Source: Clostridium tertium
GTDB taxonomy: Bacteria; Bacillota; Clostridia; Clostridiales; Clostridiaceae
Length of the DNA: 64,000 nt
Assembly: GCF_017873245.1 (NCBI RefSeq)
Contig: NZ_JAGGJY010000004.1
Location: 1 to 64,000, forward strand
Direction of reading: 5' to 3'
Shown here: positions 1-9,820 of the stretch, piece after piece
Position numbering within the stretch: the stretch's first letter is position 1
Layout of the letters: each line of letters begins with the position of its first letter
The notes under the pieces: generated by a model
Database searches by the model: none
Told to the model about the DNA's origin: nothing
What the model saw: the letters and a program-made list of their open reading frames with translations, nothing else
Translations under genes and position numbers: made by a program

Positions 1-16
1 TCAAACTCTCAATAAA
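1..16 (-). rRNA. rrs: 16S rRNA, 5' end only (partial)
   Basis: Read on the minus strand the first bases give TTTATTGAGAGTTTGA, the conserved start of bacterial 16S rRNA just before the universal 27F site. The rest of the gene lies outside the window. The exact mature 5' end is estimated by alignment with the known start of 16S rRNA. Confidence 0.85.
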
Positions 17-151
17 AAGTTTAATCTTTGCTCAAATTACTTTGAGTCTTAATGTTAAGACGTCTAAAAGAATTGCTGGTTTGTTTACTTAACTTATTTT
101 CTGTTCAATTTTCAAAGATCTAAACCTTGCCGTCTCATCGACTGCTTAATT
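17..151 (-). other. rRNA operon leader
   Basis: Transcribed leader between the rRNA promoter and 16S. At 101-116 the minus strand reads TTTGAAAATTGAACAG, the sequence typical of Firmicutes rRNA leaders and spacers and part of the processing/antitermination region. A small hairpin (CTCAAA/TTTGAG) lies at 33-48. Confidence 0.7.
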
Positions 152-180
152 ATAATAACATTTCATTACTCAATTGTCAA
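152..180 (-). promoter_or_regulatory. rRNA operon promoter
   Basis: On the minus strand TTGACA (175-180), a 17-base spacer and TATTAT (152-157). This is a near-consensus sigma-A promoter pointing into the rRNA leader. A second upstream promoter is usual for rrn operons, but I saw no convincing one. Between it and the lipoprotein gene (181-506) the DNA is AT-rich with no convincing gene. Confidence 0.75.
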
Positions 181-506
181 CACTTTTTTGTTATCAATTT
201 TCCCTGTTATTTAGCTTTCGTTCCTGACGACGCTATTTATAATATCATGACTGTAAGTAAGCTTAAAGCACACTTTAGATTATTTTATTATTTTATTATT
301 AAATTTCTAGTAAATTCTAATTTATTCTCGTTTTTTCATATAATGATACACGTGGCAAAGTTAACTAATAAATTTATGATTTTAATACAACTAATATCAT
401 TTTCCATCAAAATTATCTATATTTTCACAATTTTATTTTACTTAATATCAATTTTAATCTAAAATATTATTATAAAATAATCAAAATTAAATATCCGGAG
501 GTATGT

Positions 507-1496
507 ATGGTAAAGAAGACACTTTTTCTTTTAATTATATCAACATTTTTATTAACAGGCTGTACAAGCAAGGACTCTAATACAGATTCAACAAATAATA
601 CTACTACTCTATCAACATCATACAAGGAAAGTACTAATACTGATACTAAACTAACTCTTTCTGGAAAGACTTCTACTTATACTAAATATATATATTTAGG
701 TAATTTATTATTTTTTCCTAATACATCCAACAATAATAAATTATCTGTATTAGATATTTCTAAAACTACTAATAAAATAACTAACGATTTAGTTATAGAT
801 GGCTTTGATTATTCTGTTGACTCCATAGCTACAGATAATAACTTCATTTATTTTTCATCACTATCTAATAGTAAGGGACTTTATAAATTAGACTATCAAA
901 AAAAGAATATTACAAAAATTAGTGATAGTTATCCTAAGGGATTAGTTTATCAAAATGGGAAATTGTATTATACTGATTTAAATACTCAAAATATCTACTC
1001 ATTAGACATTAAATCCAACTCTAAAACATTATTATCAAACACTAAGGTAGGAGAATTTATCGTAAATAATAATTCTATATACTATAAAAACTTGGATGAT
1101 TCTTCAAAGCTATACTGCCTAAAAATAGATAGCGGTGCAAACTTCAAATTAACAGATACTCCTGTAGATAGTTTTATAACTTATAGTAATAAAATATTAT
1201 TTATAAATACTTCAGATAATAACTCTTTATATTCTTTGGATTCATCAACTAAAGAAATAAAAAAAGCCTTAAATATTAATGCTACTAAATTAAAACAATT
1301 TGATGATAAAATTTACTTTATAAATAATAATGATCCAAATTCTATTTACGAACTTAAAACTATAGATCAAGATAATAACTTTAATTATAATAAGGTGTTT
1401 TCTGATTTTACAAATGAATATTTCCCTACAGATAAAGGGATTTTCATAGAAACTTCCTCAAATACTAATGAAATAGAAATTCTTAATATAAATTAA
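507..1496 (+). CDS. Lipoprotein with beta-propeller-like repeats (DUF5050-like)
   Basis: A 329-residue surface lipoprotein. The signal peptide ends in the lipobox LLTGC (Cys19), followed by a Ser/Thr/Asn-rich linker to about residue 55. The rest is a run of about 40-residue units with the pattern 'I/L-YF-x-D-x-LY-x-LD/LK' (for example GKLYYTDLNTQNIYSLD), which resembles the DUF5050/beta-propeller class seen in clostridial envelope proteins. Such domains usually bind ligands or partners and have no enzyme motif; none is visible here. GGAGG six bases before the ATG supports the start. It is alone, divergent from the rRNA operon and convergent with murD, with a shared terminator between. Function unknown. 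Confidence 0.75.
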   Translation: MVKKTLFLLIISTFLLTGCTSKDSNTDSTNNTTTLSTSYKESTNTDTKLTLSGKTSTYTKYIYLGNLLFFPNTSNNNKLSVLDISKTTNKITNDLVIDGFDYSVDSIATDNNFIYFSSLSNSKGLYKLDYQKKNITKISDSYPKGLVYQNGKLYYTDLNTQNIYSLDIKSNSKTLLSNTKVGEFIVNNNSIYYKNLDDSSKLYCLKIDSGANFKLTDTPVDSFITYSNKILFINTSDNNSLYSLDSSTKEIKKALNINATKLKQFDDKIYFINNNDPNSIYELKTIDQDNNFNYNKVFSDFTNEYFPTDKGIFIETSSNTNEIEILNIN

Positions 1497-1530
1497 AAAA
1501 ATAAAAGGCTCAATAGCCTTTTATTTTTTT
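1494..1530. terminator. Bidirectional terminator between lipoprotein gene and murD
   Basis: AAAAGGCT/AGCCTTTT stem with CAAT loop, A-rich on one side and T-rich on the other, so it can stop transcription from both convergent genes. Confidence 0.8.
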
Positions 1531-1531
1531 A

Positions 1532-2908
1532 TCATATCTTATTTACTATTTCCTTAAATCTATTTCCTCTTTCAGCAAAGTTAGGGAACATATCAAAAGA
1601 TGCACAAGCTGGTGATAAAGTAACTACATCCCCCTCATCAGCTAAGTCTTTAGCTTTAAGTACAGCCTCTTCTAATGTATCTACTAAACTTATAGAAACT
1701 TCAATTCCTTTTTCTTCTTTTAATTTTACAAAAGCATCTTTTATCAAATTTTTTGTAGCTCCTAATAGTATTAGCTCTTTTATATATGGATACCCTTCTT
1801 CTGCTAAAGGTTCAAATGGAATATGTTTATCATATCCTCCAGCTATTAAAATTACCTTTTTATCAAAAGCAAATAATCCAGCTAATGTTCTTGTTGGGCT
1901 TGAAGCTATTGAATCATTATAGTATTTAACACCATCAATTTCTCTAACTAATTCACATCTATGTTCAACACCACCAAATCTCTCAGCAACTTTCTTCATA
2001 ACATCTATAGATACATCATCTTTTGTTGCTAAAAATGCAGCTAAATAATTTTCTATATTATGAATCCCTTTAATAGCTATATTTTCTTTTTCACAAACTA
2101 TATTATTTTCTAGGTATAACATATTATCTTTTAAGTAAGCACCATTTTCAATTTCTCTTTTAGAACTAAATTCTTTAACTATCCCTTTAGCCTCAGGAAC
2201 AAACCCATGAGTTATTTCATTTTCTCTATTTAATATTAAAACTCCATCTTTATCTTGATATAAGAATATGTTTTTCTTAGCATCTATATATTCTTGCATA
2301 TCAAGATGCATATCCAAATGATTTGGTGCAAGATTAGTTACTACAGCAATATCAACTGGAACATCCATAGTCATAAGCTGAAAACTAGATAATTCTAATA
2401 CAACTTTATCCTCTTCTCTTATTTCTTCTATATTAGAAAACAATGGAGTTCCTATATTCCCCCCAACCCAAGTTTTATATCCTGCCTCTTCTAAAAGCTT
2501 TGATATAATTGTTGTTGTTGTTGTTTTCCCATCACTTCCTGTAATTCCGTAAACTTTTCCTTTACAATATCTAACAAACTCCTCCATTTCTGAAGTTATA
2601 TATGCGCCCTCACTTTTTACTTTTACTAAAGCATCACAATCTATTCTCATTGATGGTGTCTTAAATACTACGTCAAATCCTGTTAATCTATCTAAGTAAC
2701 CCTCTCCTAATTCTAATGTAACTGATAACTCATCAAACTCTTTTGCTATATCTCCTAGTTCTTCTCTATTTTTCTTATCAAATGCAGTTACAACTGCTCC
2801 AAGTTTAACTAAAAATCTTATAAGAGGTATATTACTAACTCCTATGCCCACAACAGCAACTTTTTGTCCTTTTATAAAATCTTTAAATTCATTAAATTGC
2901 TTCTTCAT
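1532..2908 (-). CDS. murD: UDP-N-acetylmuramoyl-L-alanine--D-glutamate ligase
   Basis: Cytoplasmic ATP-dependent ligase adding D-Glu to UDP-MurNAc-L-Ala in peptidoglycan precursor synthesis. Length (458) fits MurD. An N-terminal Rossmann-like region has a GIG motif (residues 21-23). The ATP-binding [10 protein letters not shown] is at 121-130, followed by the Mur ligase central domain ([18 protein letters not shown]) and a C-terminal domain with [10 protein letters not shown] and AGGYDKH, typical of MurD. The start is supported by GGAGGA. Here murD stands alone and not in a dcw cluster; murC is also isolated, 36 kb away beside purR. A 510-base non-coding stretch lies upstream. Confidence 0.95.
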   Translation of the reverse strand: MKKQFNEFKDFIKGQKVAVVGIGVSNIPLIRFLVKLGAVVTAFDKKNREELGDIAKEFDELSVTLELGEGYLDRLTGFDVVFKTPSMRIDCDALVKVKSEGAYITSEMEEFVRYCKGKVYGITGSDGKTTTTTIISKLLEEAGYKTWVGGNIGTPLFSNIEEIREEDKVVLELSSFQLMTMDVPVDIAVVTNLAPNHLDMHLDMQEYIDAKKNIFLYQDKDGVLILNRENEITHGFVPEAKGIVKEFSSKREIENGAYLKDNMLYLENNIVCEKENIAIKGIHNIENYLAAFLATKDDVSIDVMKKVAERFGGVEHRCELVREIDGVKYYNDSIASSPTRTLAGLFAFDKKVILIAGGYDKHIPFEPLAEEGYPYIKELILLGATKNLIKDAFVKLKEEKGIEVSISLVDTLEEAVLKAKDLADEGDVVTLSPACASFDMFPNFAERGNRFKEIVNKI

Positions 2909-3236
2909 AATCTTCCTCCAAAACCATATATAAAATATTATATGAAACTCCTTTTACTAAGTTCAAATCAATAATATAAACTTACTAAATAAGTCATTTA
3001 AAATCCAATAAATATGTATTTACCACTCTCACATTTTTCTAATGAGTAAGTTTACTTTGCCAAATATAAAATTTGGAAGCTCACTTATCTTTAAGTCTGT
3101 CCCAATTCTTTCTAATTATAACACTTAAATTTATTAAATACAAAAAAGACGCAGTCTCAGAAATCTATTTAATATAAAATTTATTTAATTTCAAATAAGC
3201 TTTATTGCCTTAAAAAGTTAATCTCTTATTTTTATA
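2909..3236 (-). other. Long non-coding region upstream of murD, possible leader
   Basis: No open frame stands out. On the minus strand a TATAAT at about 3117-3122 with a weak TTG-type -35 could start a roughly 200-base leader. In that leader CCAAAT/ATTTGG forms a small hairpin (about 3058-3075) nested in an AGTGAG/CTTACT pairing. It does not match a riboswitch or T-box class I know (no GGTGG-ACC T-box sequence). Confidence 0.3.
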
Positions 3237-3268
3237 AAAGGGCTCACGAAATGCGAGCCCTTTTTAAA
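3236..3268. terminator. Bidirectional hairpin terminator
   Basis: GGGCTC/GAGCCC stem flanked by AAAA and TTTTT. It lies in the middle of the murD-glyS intergenic region with no annotated gene directly before it on the plus strand. Confidence 0.65.
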
Positions 3269-3337
3269 CTATTGATTTTACTTACTTAAAAGTATCTTTA
3301 AACTTAAGTGGAAATTGGGGGTATATTATTTATATAT

Positions 3338-3378
3338 GAACAAAAAGAGAAACTCTAATTCGAGCTTCCCTTTTTATC
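3338..3378 (-). terminator. Terminator downstream of glyS
   Basis: A 14-bp stem (two G-T pairs) on the minus strand, with loop GAATTA and a T run at its end, 45 bases after the glyS stop. Confidence 0.7.
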
Positions 3379-3420
3379 AGCTAATATCAAAGTTTATTTT
3401 AATATAGCCCCTTCTTAAAA

Positions 3421-4812
3421 TTAGAATTCTAAGCTTTTTTCAATATAAGCTTCTAAATCTGAAATTTTTATTCTTTCTTGTTCCATAGTATCTCTATTTC
3501 TAATAGTAACTGCTTTATCTTCTAAAGTATCAAAATCTATTGTTATACAGAACGGAGTTCCTATTTCATCTTGTCTTCTATATCTCTTACCAATACTTCC
3601 AGCTTCATCATATTCTATATTGAATTTTTTGCTTAAATCAGAATATACATCTAAGGCTTTTTCTGAAAGCTTCTTTGAAAGTGGTAAAATTGCTGCCTTA
3701 TATGGAGCTAAAGCAGGATGTAAATGCATAACAGTTCTAACATCCCCACCTTCTAACTCTTCTTCATCATATGCATCTACTAAGAAAGCTAATGCAACTC
3801 TATCGGCTCCTAAAGATGGTTCTATAACATAAGGAACATATTTTTCATTAGTGGTTGGATCTAAGTAACTCATATCTTGACCTGAGTGTTCTTGGTGCTT
3901 TTTTAGGTCATAATCTGTTCTATCAGCTATTCCCCATAATTCACCCCATCCAAATGGGAATAAATATTCTATATCTGATGTTGCATTTGAATAGAAAGAT
4001 AATTCTTCTTCACCATGATCTCTCATTCTTAAATTATCTTGTTGTACTCCTAGATTTAATAAGAAATTCCAACAATAATCCTTCCAATACTTAAACCATT
4101 CTAAATCTGTTCCTGGCTTACAGAAAAACTCTAACTCCATTTGCTCAAATTCTCTCGTTCTAAATGTAAAATTTCCTGGAGTTATTTCATTTCTGAATGA
4201 TTTACCAACTTGAGCAATACCAAATGGAACTTTCTTTCTTGAAGTTCTTTGTACTGATTTAAAGTTTACAAATATACCTTGAGCTGTTTCTGGTCTTAAG
4301 TATATTGTACTAGCAGAATCTTCTGTTATTCCTTGGAATGTTTTAAACATTAAATTAAATTTTCTTATATCAGTATAATTTAATTTTCCACACTTAGGAC
4401 ATACTATATTATTCTTTTCTATATATTCCTTTAATTGCTCATTAGACCAACCATCTGCACTAGCAACTTCTGCTCCATTTTCAGTCATATGATCTTCCAC
4501 TATCTTATCAGCTCTGAATCTTGCTTTACATTCCTTACAATCCATTAAAGGATCTGAAAATCCACCAACGTGTCCTGATGCAACCCACACTTCTGGATTC
4601 ATTAATATAGCACAGTCTACTCCTACATTATATGGACTTTCTTGAACGAACTTCTTCCACCATGCCTTTTTAACGTTATTTTTAAATTCTACTCCTAATG
4701 GACCGTAATCCCAAGAGTTGGCTAATCCTCCATATATCTCTGATCCTGGGAATACAAAACCTCTACTCTTACAAAGAGCAACTATTTTTTCCATAGTTTT
4801 TTCTACTGCCAT
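3421..4812 (-). CDS. glyS: Glycine--tRNA ligase (single-chain, alpha2 type)
   Basis: Charges tRNA-Gly. The 463-residue single polypeptide is the homodimeric class II glycyl-tRNA synthetase (the GlyQS/GRS1 type), not the separate alpha/beta subunits of many bacteria. The N-terminus [20 protein letters not shown] is typical. Two Cys pairs (CKECK near 93, CPKCGK near 138) suit the zinc-binding insertion. Motif 2 ([10 protein letters not shown]) and motif 3 ([14 protein letters not shown]) are present, as is the C-terminal anticodon-binding domain. GGAGG precedes the ATG. A glycine T-box leader directly upstream indicates induction when tRNA-Gly is uncharged. Confidence 0.96.
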   Translation of the reverse strand: MAVEKTMEKIVALCKSRGFVFPGSEIYGGLANSWDYGPLGVEFKNNVKKAWWKKFVQESPYNVGVDCAILMNPEVWVASGHVGGFSDPLMDCKECKARFRADKIVEDHMTENGAEVASADGWSNEQLKEYIEKNNIVCPKCGKLNYTDIRKFNLMFKTFQGITEDSASTIYLRPETAQGIFVNFKSVQRTSRKKVPFGIAQVGKSFRNEITPGNFTFRTREFEQMELEFFCKPGTDLEWFKYWKDYCWNFLLNLGVQQDNLRMRDHGEEELSFYSNATSDIEYLFPFGWGELWGIADRTDYDLKKHQEHSGQDMSYLDPTTNEKYVPYVIEPSLGADRVALAFLVDAYDEEELEGGDVRTVMHLHPALAPYKAAILPLSKKLSEKALDVYSDLSKKFNIEYDEAGSIGKRYRRQDEIGTPFCITIDFDTLEDKAVTIRNRDTMEQERIKISDLEAYIEKSLEF

Positions 4813-4837
4813 TTTAATACCTCCAATTTTTTATAAA

Positions 4838-5030
4838 TAAAAAAGGCCCCAAACCTAAAGGGACGAAATTTCAATTCCGCGGTTCCACCCTTCTTGGCTT
4901 TAGCCCAACTTTCAGTGTTAATACTCAAAAGCGCCCTTCAACTTAAATTAATAACGATTTACACCAACCATCGTCTCTCTAAAAGAAATATTAAGTTTAC
5001 TCCTCTTTATCATTGTATCTATTAAATTAT
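4838..5030 (-). promoter_or_regulatory. Glycine T-box leader of glyS
   Basis: The minus strand carries the T-box sequence AAGGGTGGAACCGCGG at 4877-4892, which pairs with the uncharged tRNA acceptor end. The specifier is GGC (Gly) at 4933-4935 in the context GAAG-GGC-GCTTTTGAG, which aligns with GAAG-AAC-ATCTCTGAG in the asparagine leader of this window. A terminator (GTCCC/GGGGC stem then TTTTTT) is at 4838-4866. Uncharged tRNA-Gly should favour the antiterminator and glyS expression. Confidence 0.92.
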
Positions 5031-5036
5031 ATATTA

Positions 5037-5064
5037 ATTTTACCAAAAGCCTTTTATATGTCAA
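5037..5064 (-). promoter_or_regulatory. glyS/T-box promoter
   Basis: TTGACA (5059-5064), 16-base spacer, TAAAAT (5037-5042) on the minus strand, just upstream of the T-box leader. The -35 region sits inside the loop of an inverted repeat (AAAGCCTTTT/AAAAGGCTTT, 5046-5078). Confidence 0.65.
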
Positions 5065-5174
5065 GTGCAAAAGGCTTTCTATTAAAAATTTGTATTAAAT
5101 TAATAATTATATTATTTTTAGCTATATTCTATTTATCATTATTTAAATTTAAATATTATCTCTCTCTTATATAC

Positions 5175-5224
5175 AAAAAGAGTTTTATAACAATAGACAA
5201 ATTATCTATTCTTATAAAACTCTT
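5175..5224 (-). terminator. Terminator of the tRNA-Asn operon
   Basis: Long hairpin on the minus strand (AGAGTTTTATAA paired with TTATAAAACTCT, inner pairing ATAGA/TCTAT) followed by TTTTT, immediately after the last tRNA-Asn. Confidence 0.75.
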
Positions 5225-5231
5225 ATAAAAA

Positions 5232-5306
<75 letters not shown>

Positions 5307-5337
5307 ATATTCCTATAAATTAATTTTAAAATTAAAA

Positions 5338-5412
<75 letters not shown>

Positions 5413-5441
5413 ATATTCATAAATTAATTTTAAAATTAAAA

Positions 5442-5516
<75 letters not shown>

Positions 5517-5534
5517 ATATTTACTACATTAGTT

Positions 5535-5562
5535 ATTATATCAAGTTTCATTAATATTGCAA
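5535..5562 (-). promoter_or_regulatory. Promoter of the tRNA-Asn operon
   Basis: TTGCAA (5557-5562), 16 bases, TATAAT (5535-5540) on the minus strand, 18 bases upstream of the first tRNA. Confidence 0.65.
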
Positions 5563-5660
5563 GTGTTTTTTATGATTTTTTTAATTTTAATTTTTAAATA
5601 TCTTAAAATACATTAAAATTTAATAAAATTATTTATGTGAATTTTAATAAAATCAATCTA

Positions 5661-5695
5661 CTAAAAAATAAAAAAGCTGTCTATGACAGCCTTAA
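5661..5695 (-). terminator. lysS terminator
   Basis: GCTGTC/GACAGC stem with ATA loop followed by a TTTTTT run on the minus strand, just past the lysS stop. Confidence 0.8.
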
Positions 5696-5699
5696 AATA

Positions 5700-7205
5700 T
5701 TATTTTTGTGGTTTCATTGTAGGGAACATTATAACATCTCTTATAGATGCTGAATCTGTTAAGAACATTATAACTCTATCTATACCTATTCCTAATCCAC
5801 CTGTTGGAGGCATACCTGTTTCTAAAGCACTCATAAATTCTTCATCTATCATGTATGCTTCATCATCCCCTAGTTCTCTTTCTTTTTCTTGTTGATTAAA
5901 TCTTTCTCTTTGAACTATTGGGTCATTTAATTCTGAATATGCATTACATATTTCTCTTCCAAATACAAATCCTTCAAATCTTTCAGTAAATTTATCATTT
6001 CCTCTTTTCTTTTTAGTTAAAGGTGATATTTCTACTGGGTAATCACAGATAAATGTTGGTTGTATCATATGTTGTTCTGCATATTCTTCAAATAGAACAT
6101 TTAACACTTCACCCTTTGTTACATGCTTAATATTCTTCTTAAATTCTAAATTCTTTTCTTTAGCTATAACCTGAGCTTCTTCATCTGATTTTATCTCATT
6201 AAAATCTATACCTGTATGTTCTTTTACAGCATCAACCATAGTTATTCTTCTCCATGGCGGTGCAAAGTCAATTTCTGTACCTTGATAATTAACCTTAGTT
6301 GTTCCATTTACTTTTTCGCATACTGATGCAATCATATTTTCTGCAATTTCCATCATATCGTTATAGTCTGAAAATGCTTCGTATAATTCTATCATTGTAA
6401 ATTCAGGATTATGTCTTACAGACATACCTTCATTTCTAAAAGTTCTTCCCATGTCATAAACTTTTTCTAATCCAGCAACTATACATCTCTTTAAATATAA
6501 TTCTGGAGCTATTCTTAAATACATATCTATATCTAAAGTATTATGATGAGTTATAAATGGTCTTGCTGACGCTCCTCCAGCTATAGGTGCAAGCATTGGA
6601 GTTTCAACTTCTATAAATCCTCTGTTATCTAAGAATTCTCTTACTCCTTTAAGTATAGTTGCTCTCTTCATGAAATTAGTCTTAACTTCTGGGTTTGAGA
6701 TCATATCTACTTCTCTTTGTCTATATCTTAAATCTGGATCTTTTAATCCATGCCACTTTTCTGGTAATGGTTTTAATGATTTACATATTAATTCAAAATT
6801 CTTAACCTTAACTGAAACTTCTCCAGTTTTAGTTTTAAATACTTCTCCAGTTGCAACAACCCAATCACCTAAATCATATGTTTTATATGACTTTAAAGCT
6901 TCTTCTCCTACTTCATCTATTTTTATAAATAATTGAATTTTTCCGTCTCTATCTTGTACGTCTGAGAATACAACTTTTCCTTGACCTCTTTTAGACATGA
7001 TTCTTCCAGCAACTGTAACTATAGTTCCTTCTAGATTTTCAAAATCCTTCTTAACACCCTCTGACATATGTGTTCTTTCAACTTTATAAACGTCAAATGG
7101 ATCCTTTCCTTGATTTTGTAACTCTACTAACTTTTCTCTTCTTAATGCTTCTTGCTCACTAAACTGAGATTCTAACTCTTGTATATTCATTTCCTCAGTT
7201 GACAT
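5700..7205 (-). CDS. lysS: Lysine--tRNA ligase, class II
   Basis: Cytoplasmic enzyme attaching Lys to tRNA-Lys. The 501 residues match class II LysRS: an N-terminal OB-fold anticodon-binding domain (about 65-180), motif 2 ([18 protein letters not shown]) and motif 3 ([14 protein letters not shown]) in the C-terminal catalytic domain. It is followed by a terminator and preceded by greA 14 bases upstream, so greA-lysS is probably one transcript; this pairing is common in clostridia. No T-box lies in front of it. Confidence 0.97.
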   Translation of the reverse strand: MSTEEMNIQELESQFSEQEALRREKLVELQNQGKDPFDVYKVERTHMSEGVKKDFENLEGTIVTVAGRIMSKRGQGKVVFSDVQDRDGKIQLFIKIDEVGEEALKSYKTYDLGDWVVATGEVFKTKTGEVSVKVKNFELICKSLKPLPEKWHGLKDPDLRYRQREVDMISNPEVKTNFMKRATILKGVREFLDNRGFIEVETPMLAPIAGGASARPFITHHNTLDIDMYLRIAPELYLKRCIVAGLEKVYDMGRTFRNEGMSVRHNPEFTMIELYEAFSDYNDMMEIAENMIASVCEKVNGTTKVNYQGTEIDFAPPWRRITMVDAVKEHTGIDFNEIKSDEEAQVIAKEKNLEFKKNIKHVTKGEVLNVLFEEYAEQHMIQPTFICDYPVEISPLTKKKRGNDKFTERFEGFVFGREICNAYSELNDPIVQRERFNQQEKERELGDDEAYMIDEEFMSALETGMPPTGGLGIGIDRVIMFLTDSASIRDVIMFPTMKPQK

Positions 7206-7219
7206 TAAATATCCCTCCG

Positions 7220-7702
7220 TTACTCTCTTCTTATTCCTAATATTTCAAACTTGTTTATTCCACCTGGAACTAAAACTTCAACTATTTCTCCAACCTTTTT
7301 ACCTAATAAAGCTGCTCCTACTGGTGATTCATTTGATATTTTAAATTCCATAGGATCTGCTTCTGCTGAACCTACTATTGAATATTCAACTTCCTCATCA
7401 AATTCATAATCTTTAACTTTAACCTTTGTTCCTACTGATACCTTATCTGTTGGAATTTCTGATCCATCAACAACAACAGCATTCTTTAGCATATTTTCTA
7501 ATTGAATAATTCTACCTTCAGTAAATGCTTGTTCGTTTTTAGCTTCATCATATTCTGAGTTTTCGCTTAAATCCCCATATCCTAATGCAACTTTTATTTT
7601 TTCAGTTATTTCTTTTCTTTTAACAGATTTTAAAAACTCTAATTCATCTTCTAACTTTTTTACACCTTCGTATGTCATTACGAACTTTTTAGTTTCACTC
7701 AT
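7220..7702 (-). CDS. greA: Transcription elongation factor GreA
   Basis: Rescues backtracked RNA polymerase by stimulating transcript cleavage. The N-terminal coiled coil carries the tip motif [16 protein letters not shown] with the acidic residues that reach the polymerase active site; the C-terminal FKBP-like domain includes the [10 protein letters not shown] stretch. I start at the ATG at 7702 (160 residues, the normal GreA length) because GGGGAG lies eight bases before it. An in-frame start 31 codons further upstream would add a non-conserved tail and has no ribosome site. Probably co-transcribed with lysS. Confidence 0.95.
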   Translation of the reverse strand: MSETKKFVMTYEGVKKLEDELEFLKSVKRKEITEKIKVALGYGDLSENSEYDEAKNEQAFTEGRIIQLENMLKNAVVVDGSEIPTDKVSVGTKVKVKDYEFDEEVEYSIVGSAEADPMEFKISNESPVGAALLGKKVGEIVEVLVPGGINKFEILGIRRE

Positions 7703-7916
7703 GATTTTCTCCCCTTCAAAATTACTACTTTTATTTAAATACCTAACACTAGGTCTGATATTCTTAAAATCATTTAAAACATTATAAATCAGCAAGTATT
7801 ATATGTCAACTAAGTTATAATATAAAGACATCCCTTTATATTTATTTAACAGATATATAGTATTCTCGCTTTTAATATATTTATTCTTTTAAAAATTTAT
7901 TATTCAAGTATATTAT

Positions 7917-8903
7917 TTAAACTTTATCAGAACTTCTTGTTAATTCATTTTTATAGTTATTTAACAATTCAATTACAGCACTACTATCCTCTAAAGTATT
8001 CATAACTCCCCTTATGTCAGCACTATTAGGTAATCCCTTTATATACCAGGATGCATGCTTTCGCATTTCTCTCACAGCTTTTCTCTCACCATCGTACTTA
8101 ATTGCTAATTCGTAATGCCTTAAACACATATTTATTCTATCTAAATATGTTATTTCTAAAGGTACTTTTCCTTTTAGTGCATATTCAATTTGCTTAAATA
8201 TCCAAGGGTTCCCCATACTACCTCTTGCAATCATTATTCCATCACAATTAGTTTTATTTTTTAACTCTATTGCATCTTCTGAAGTAAATACATCTCCGTT
8301 TCCCAGTACTGGTATTGATACAGAATCCTTAACTTTTCCTATTATATCCCAATCTGCTTTACCTTCGTACATCTGCTCCTTTGTTCTTCCATGAACAGTA
8401 ACTGCATCTACTCCAGCATCTTCAAGTCTCTTGGCAAATTCAACAGCATTGATATTTCCTTCATCCCAGCCTTTTCTAAATTTAACTGTTACTGGTTTAG
8501 TAGATACCTTTTTAATTTCTCTCACTATATTAGCGGCTAACTCTGGATGCTTTAACAAAGCTGATCCTTCTCCATTTTTAGTAATTTTATTTACAGGACA
8601 GCCCATATTTATATCTACTAAACAAATATCTTCTCTCTCATTAAAATATCTTTGTACTACTTCAGCCATTATCCTAGGATCATTCCCAAAAATTTGAGCT
8701 GCAACAGGAGTTTCTTCATCAGCTATTCTAAGCAATGACTTGGTATTTTCATTTCCATAGTAAAGAGCCTTAGCACTTACCATCTCTGTATAAACCAACC
8801 CACACCCCATCTCCTTACATAGTCCTCTAAAAGAGATATCGGTTACCCCTGCCATAGGCGCTAGAAAAACATTATTTTCAAATTCTAGGTTTCCAATTTT
8901 CAT
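7917..8903 (-). CDS. dusB: tRNA-dihydrouridine synthase DusB
   Basis: FMN-dependent reduction of uridine to dihydrouridine in the tRNA D-loop. TIM-barrel signature [10 protein letters not shown] at the N-terminus, the catalytic-cysteine motif NMGCPVNK near residue 100, and the FMN phosphate-binding region [13 protein letters not shown]. 328 residues is the usual size. AAGGAG ends within the coaX tail; coaX stops six bases before this start, so coaX-dusB is an operon. Confidence 0.95.
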   Translation of the reverse strand: MKIGNLEFENNVFLAPMAGVTDISFRGLCKEMGCGLVYTEMVSAKALYYGNENTKSLLRIADEETPVAAQIFGNDPRIMAEVVQRYFNEREDICLVDINMGCPVNKITKNGEGSALLKHPELAANIVREIKKVSTKPVTVKFRKGWDEGNINAVEFAKRLEDAGVDAVTVHGRTKEQMYEGKADWDIIGKVKDSVSIPVLGNGDVFTSEDAIELKNKTNCDGIMIARGSMGNPWIFKQIEYALKGKVPLEITYLDRINMCLRHYELAIKYDGERKAVREMRKHASWYIKGLPNSADIRGVMNTLEDSSAVIELLNNYKNELTRSSDKV

Positions 8904-8909
8904 ATTATA

Positions 8910-9689
8910 CTACTCCTTATTTTTTTCGTATATTATTCTTAACCCCTCTAATGTTAAACTAGAATCAACCTTATCTATAACGTTAGTTTTCTTAGCTATT
9001 AATTTTGCTAATCCTCCAGTCGCTATAACTAAAGGCTCATCTGAACCAAGATCTTTCATTTCTTTTTTTATTTTATTTACTATATATTCTACCTGCCCTA
9101 TATATCCATAAATTATACCCGCTTGCATGCTAGATATAGTATTTTTACATATTATATTTTTGGGTACTTCTAATTCTACTCTCGGTAACTTTGCAGCTCT
9201 ATCAAATAAAGCATCAGATGCTATTCTTATACCTGGTGTAATACACCCTCCAAGATAGTTTGCTTCTTTAGTTAATGAACAAAATGTTGTTGCTGTTCCA
9301 AAATCTATTATTATAAGATCCCTCTTATATTTGTCATGGGCAGCTACAGCATTTACAATTCTATCCGCTCCTACTTCCTTTGGATTATCATATTTAATAT
9401 TTATTCCAGTTTTAACACCTGGACCTACAATTAAAGGATTAATTCCAAAGCTCTTTTTTATCATATTTTCTAACGAATGCATTATGTTAGGAACTACAGA
9501 TGAAATTATTATTCCTTTTACCTCTCTAGGATTTAGATTACTTTGAATAAAAAGCTGCATAACTTGAATAGAATATTCATCTGATGTCTTTTTTGCATCA
9601 GTAGAAATTCTCCAGCTAGCAATATTTTCAGAATTATTATATACTCCCAAGACTATATTGGTATTACCTACGTCTACCACTAAAATCAT
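8910..9689 (-). CDS. coaX: Type III pantothenate kinase
   Basis: First step of coenzyme A synthesis (pantothenate to 4'-phosphopantothenate). It is the CoaX/Baf type of the ASKHA fold: phosphate-1 loop [12 protein letters not shown] at 6-17, [11 protein letters not shown] and the phosphate-2 motif DFGTATTF. 259 residues is the family norm. AAGGTGG precedes the ATG. The gene lies between the fhs terminator and dusB, and sits in the same ftsH-coaX neighbourhood as in Bacillus. Confidence 0.95.
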   Translation of the reverse strand: MILVVDVGNTNIVLGVYNNSENIASWRISTDAKKTSDEYSIQVMQLFIQSNLNPREVKGIIISSVVPNIMHSLENMIKKSFGINPLIVGPGVKTGINIKYDNPKEVGADRIVNAVAAHDKYKRDLIIIDFGTATTFCSLTKEANYLGGCITPGIRIASDALFDRAAKLPRVELEVPKNIICKNTISSMQAGIIYGYIGQVEYIVNKIKKEMKDLGSDEPLVIATGGLAKLIAKKTNVIDKVDSSLTLEGLRIIYEKNKE

Positions 9690-9710
9690 ACAAGCACCAC
9701 CTTAATACAA

Positions 9711-9738
9711 TTAAAAGCAGCTTTGAAAGCTGCCTTTA
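9711..9738 (-). terminator. fhs terminator
   Basis: GCAGCTT/AAGCTGC stem, then TTTTAATT on the minus strand, between fhs and coaX. Confidence 0.7.
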
Positions 9739-9820
9739 TTAAATAAATATAATCACAATAATTTAACAATCTAATTTTAACAATTACAAATTATTTGTCA
9801 AGTGTTGTAAATTCTATATA

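Noticed and set aside
127..462. 111-codon plus-strand frame left of the lipoprotein
   Set aside because: It overlaps the rRNA promoter and leader, has no ribosome site and is an AT-rich, hydrophobic-by-composition translation.
5013..5228. 71-codon plus-strand frame near the tRNA-Asn genes
   Set aside because: Runs through the glyS promoter and a terminator hairpin on the other strand; no ribosome site.
7703..7795. 31-residue N-terminal extension of GreA
   Set aside because: Not part of the GreA family and lacks a ribosome site; GGGGAG precedes the ATG at 7702.
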